Position numbers and translations under genes: made by a program
Notes under the pieces: generated by a model
Told to the model about the DNA's origin: nothing
The model's input: only the letters and a program-made list of their open reading frames with translations
The model's database searches: none
Source of the DNA: JAIVJZ01 sp035296385
GTDB lineage: Bacteria; Acidobacteriota; Blastocatellia; Pyrinomonadales; Pyrinomonadaceae
Direction: 5' to 3'
Assembly: GCA_035296385.1 (NCBI GenBank)
Contig: DATHBB010000254.1
Coordinates: forward strand, 1-6,955
Length of the DNA stretch: 6,955 nt
Part shown: positions 5,175-6,955 of the stretch, piece after piece
Position numbering within the stretch: the first letter of the stretch is position 1
Layout: each line of letters starts with the position of its first letter

Positions 5175-6329
5175 TCACAACTTCGACTCCGGCGGCGACT
5201 CGCGCCCGCCCGCGTCCGCGCGCAAGGCGCGTATGAGCCGTTCAAACTCCGTCTCAAACTTGCTGTTGTCCGCCTCCCACCCCGTAAAATCCGCCGCCAG
5301 CCGCGACCTGATCTCCGTCCTCAGACCGCTTTTCCACTCGTCGCTGAACAAATAGCCGTCCAGATTCAACGGAATCAACGCCAGCACCTCCGCACCGTCT
5401 CGCTGCTTACGCAACTGCTGCTCCTTGTCGAACGCGATCTGAATCTCGTTCTCCACCCACCAACTCTTCAACGAATCTTTCGAGCAACACAACAGCACTT
5501 TATCCCACAAACGTATGCCCCGATCCACCTCCGTAAAAATCTTCTGTCCCGGCAACACCTGATGCGCGTCCAGCCAACACCGAATCCCCCGCCCTTGCAA
5601 CGCATCATGCAACCGCCGCGCGAACGGTTTGTCAGCGTGGCTGTAGCTAATAAAACAAGAATAAAATTGAATGGGTTGTGCACCTACAACTAAGGAGGGC
5701 ATGTGAGTAATGAAATCCTCTGGAACACCCGCGCCTCTTAAAAATTCATCTGAGATGTTCCCATCTGAGCGGTAGATAGTATTTATACTGATAATCGAAG
5801 GCCCGACATGAGTCAAAGTATCAAGGCCTTTAACCGAACTTAAATCATTACCATCAAAAATAGTTCTTCCAATTATTGCAGCACTAATGTCAGCATCAAT
5901 AAGTTCAGCCTCCGAAAGATTCGCACCTCTAAGTTCCGCATCTACAAGCTGTGCAGACCAAAGCAATGCATTGCTTAAATTAGTATTCAGTAGTTTTGCC
6001 TTTATGAGATTTGCATCGACCATCAATGAGGCAGTAAGGTCTGCATCAGAAAGGTTTGCCTCATTGAGATTAGCTCCAGTAAGGTTCGTGAAAACAAGAT
6101 TTGCGTTCTTAAGATTTGCCTTGAGAAGCTTAGCATTTGTAAGGTTAAGAAAAATGAGATTTGCATAATTAAGATCAGCTTGGCTAAGGTTCGCACCGCT
6201 AAGATTTATATTATTATCAGCTAGATTCGCCTTACTTAGATTAGGCACTATTTCAGGATTTTCCTCCCGCCACTTATTCCATACCGTTACCCCTTGCATA
6301 AGAATTTGAAGATGCTTCTTGTTTGCCAT
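5175..6329 (-). CDS. Pentapeptide-repeat protein with C-terminal TIR domain (putative NADase/immune effector)
   Basis: A 384-residue cytoplasmic protein. Residues 1-29 (MANKKHLQILMQGVTVWNKW and following) match the leader typical of pentapeptide-repeat proteins. Residues 30-154 hold about 23-25 A(N/D)LXX repeats with central Leu every five residues, predicted to form a right-handed beta-helix. A linker (GPSIISINTIYRSDG, FLRGAGVPEDF) joins a TIR domain at about 221-351: FISYSHADK (226-234, strand A), WLDAHQVLPGQ (BB-loop region), CSKDSLKSWWVENEI with Glu295 aligned to the catalytic glutamate of NAD-cleaving TIR domains, then PLNLDGY and ADFTGW. There is no signal peptide or membrane segment. 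Known TIR proteins of this kind cleave NAD+ or signal in antiphage defence; activity here is inferred. The ATG at 6329 has a consensus AGGAGG (6345-6340) 10 bases upstream. Base composition differs sharply between the two halves. Confidence 0.95.
   Translation of the reverse strand: MANKKHLQILMQGVTVWNKWREENPEIVPNLSKANLADNNINLSGANLSQADLNYANLIFLNLTNAKLLKANLKNANLVFTNLTGANLNEANLSDADLTASLMVDANLIKAKLLNTNLSNALLWSAQLVDAELRGANLSEAELIDADISAAIIGRTIFDGNDLSSVKGLDTLTHVGPSIISINTIYRSDGNISDEFLRGAGVPEDFITHMPSLVVGAQPIQFYSCFISYSHADKPFARRLHDALQGRGIRCWLDAHQVLPGQKIFTEVDRGIRLWDKVLLCCSKDSLKSWWVENEIQIAFDKEQQLRKQRDGAEVLALIPLNLDGYLFSDEWKSGLRTEIRSRLAADFTGWEADNSKFETEFERLIRALRADAGGRESPPESKL
5868..6242 (-). repeat. Pentapeptide-repeat array (15-bp period) within the TIR gene
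   Basis: Twenty-three consecutive five-residue units (central residues 43 to 153, mostly Leu, with Met or Ile at a few positions) are preceded by two more at residues 31 and 36, separated from the rest by a seven-residue step. At DNA level this appears as AT-rich 15-bp near-repeats, often with AAGRTTYGC on the plus strand. The predicted fold is a right-handed quadrilateral beta-helix of about six coils. Confidence 0.85.
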
Positions 6330-6511
6330 AGCGCATACGCCTCCTGCCGGTAAATATACACCTCTGGAAATAATCTGGCGTGGGGAAACAATCTCGGCGC
6401 GTGGGCGCGTCAAAGTGCGTTCGCGGCTTGGCAAAGGGGTGCGGGTGCGGATAGTCTTAGGGGTTAGAAATCCCGCATTTTCATCTTCTGTTGTGAGGAG
6501 AACGTAAGCCC
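6330..6511. other. Divergent intergenic region between the pentapeptide-TIR gene and the DUF1015 gene
   Basis: These 182 bp should carry promoters for both directions. For the minus-strand gene I see only the strong AGGAGG ribosome binding site (6345-6340) and a TATATT-like hexamer close to it without a matching -35. No long inverted repeat or known operator is evident. Confidence 0.6.
6428..6457 (+). promoter_or_regulatory. Possible sigma-70-type promoter for the DUF1015 gene
   Basis: TTGGCA (6428-6433; 5 of 6 to TTGACA) and TAGTCT (6452-6457; 3 of 6 to TATAAT) are separated by 18 bp. This is a weak match in a GC-rich region and could be chance. The GAGGAG ribosome binding site is at 6495-6500. 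Confidence 0.25.
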
Positions 6512-6955
6512 GTGGCTGTCATTTATCCTTTCCGCGCTTTGCGCCCGCCCGTCGAACGGGTCGAACAGGTGGCGAGTGTGCCGTATGACGTGGTCAACAC
6601 CGAAGAGGCGCGCGCGCTTGCCGCAGATAATCCTTTGAGCCTGTTGCACGTCACGCGCCCCGAAATTGATCTGCCCGAAGGCACGAACATTTACAGCGAT
6701 GAAGTCTATGCGCGCGCCGCGGAGAACTTGCAAAAGCTCATCGAGGCGTGCCCGCTTGAGACGGAGAGCGAGCCGAGCCTCTACCTGTATCGCCTCGTGA
6801 TGGGCGAACATGAACAGGTCGGCATCGCGGCGTGCTGCGCGGTTGACGAGTACGATCAGGACTTGATACGCAAGCACGAGCGCACACGCCCCGATAAGGA
6901 GGACGACCGCACGCGCCACATGCTCGAACTGCGCGCGCAAACCGGCGTCGTCTTC
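6512..6955 (+). CDS. DUF1015 family protein, 5' part (runs off the right edge)
   Basis: The first 148 codons are open to the window end. The start is GTG at 6512, with GAGGAG 11 bases upstream; the second residue begins the family's N-terminal AVIYPFRALRPPVERVEQVA. Further hallmarks are SVPYDVVNTEEARALA, NPLSLLHVTRPEIDLPEG, YSDEVYARAAENLQKLI, LYLYRLVMG and the highly conserved IRKHERTRPDKEDDRTRHML followed by AQTGVVF. Complete members are about 400 residues, so roughly a third is present. The family is widespread, cytoplasmic and of unproven biochemical role; it is sometimes found near serine-biosynthesis genes, but none are visible here. It diverges from the TIR gene and appears to be a separate housekeeping transcript with host-like GC-rich codons. 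Confidence 0.95.
   Translation, partial: MAVIYPFRALRPPVERVEQVASVPYDVVNTEEARALAADNPLSLLHVTRPEIDLPEGTNIYSDEVYARAAENLQKLIEACPLETESEPSLYLYRLVMGEHEQVGIAACCAVDEYDQDLIRKHERTRPDKEDDRTRHMLELRAQTGVVF

Noticed and set aside
5868..6242. Regular 15-bp near-repeats as a possible CRISPR-like or satellite array.
   Set aside because: The periodicity is fully explained by in-frame pentapeptide codons. There are no uniform repeats with unique spacers.

Overview
The window reads as a GC-rich chromosomal segment from a Gram-negative-type bacterium, most likely an acidobacterium of the Blastocatellia/Pyrinomonadales kind. This is inferred from the Oar-like TonB-dependent receptor with an N-terminal carboxypeptidase-regulatory-like domain, the DUF1015 protein, and the pentapeptide-TIR architecture; no rRNA or other phylogenetic marker is present.

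Layout. Five genes lie on the minus strand, and one at the right edge diverges from them on the plus strand. In minus-strand transcription order they are: a pentapeptide-repeat/TIR protein (6329-5175); a secreted Cys/His-rich protein of unknown function (5042-4308); a 958-residue TonB-dependent receptor (3947-1071); a Spy/CpxP-like LTxxQ periplasmic protein with a His-rich tail (978-334); and a nearly complete pterin-4a-carbinolamine dehydratase gene cut by the left edge (314-1). A partial DUF1015 gene starts at 6512 on the plus strand and runs off the right edge. Long plus-strand frames across 900-4000 are antisense shadows of the receptor and Spy-like genes.

Regulation. The Spy-like gene has what looks like a MerR-family metal-responsive promoter: -35 TTGACC and -10 TAGAAT separated by 20 bp, with an 8/10-matched dyad in the stretched spacer. 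Only 19 bases separate this gene from the dehydratase gene, so the two probably share the promoter. With the His/Cys-rich secreted protein and the outer-membrane receptor next door, the left two thirds may be a metal-handling neighbourhood; that is an inference, and no MerR regulator, efflux pump or oxidase lies in the window. The receptor leader carries a 42-bp-arm inverted repeat of the CACAGAGACACAGAGG type.

The most striking locus is the pentapeptide-TIR gene. It keeps the TIR signature and the catalytic-position glutamate, so it is a candidate NAD-consuming immune or signalling protein. It is also a composition mosaic: the pentapeptide half is about 40% GC with AT-ending codons, and the TIR half is about 60% GC with host-like codons. 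The switch is abrupt, inside the first TIR beta-strand at about 5648.
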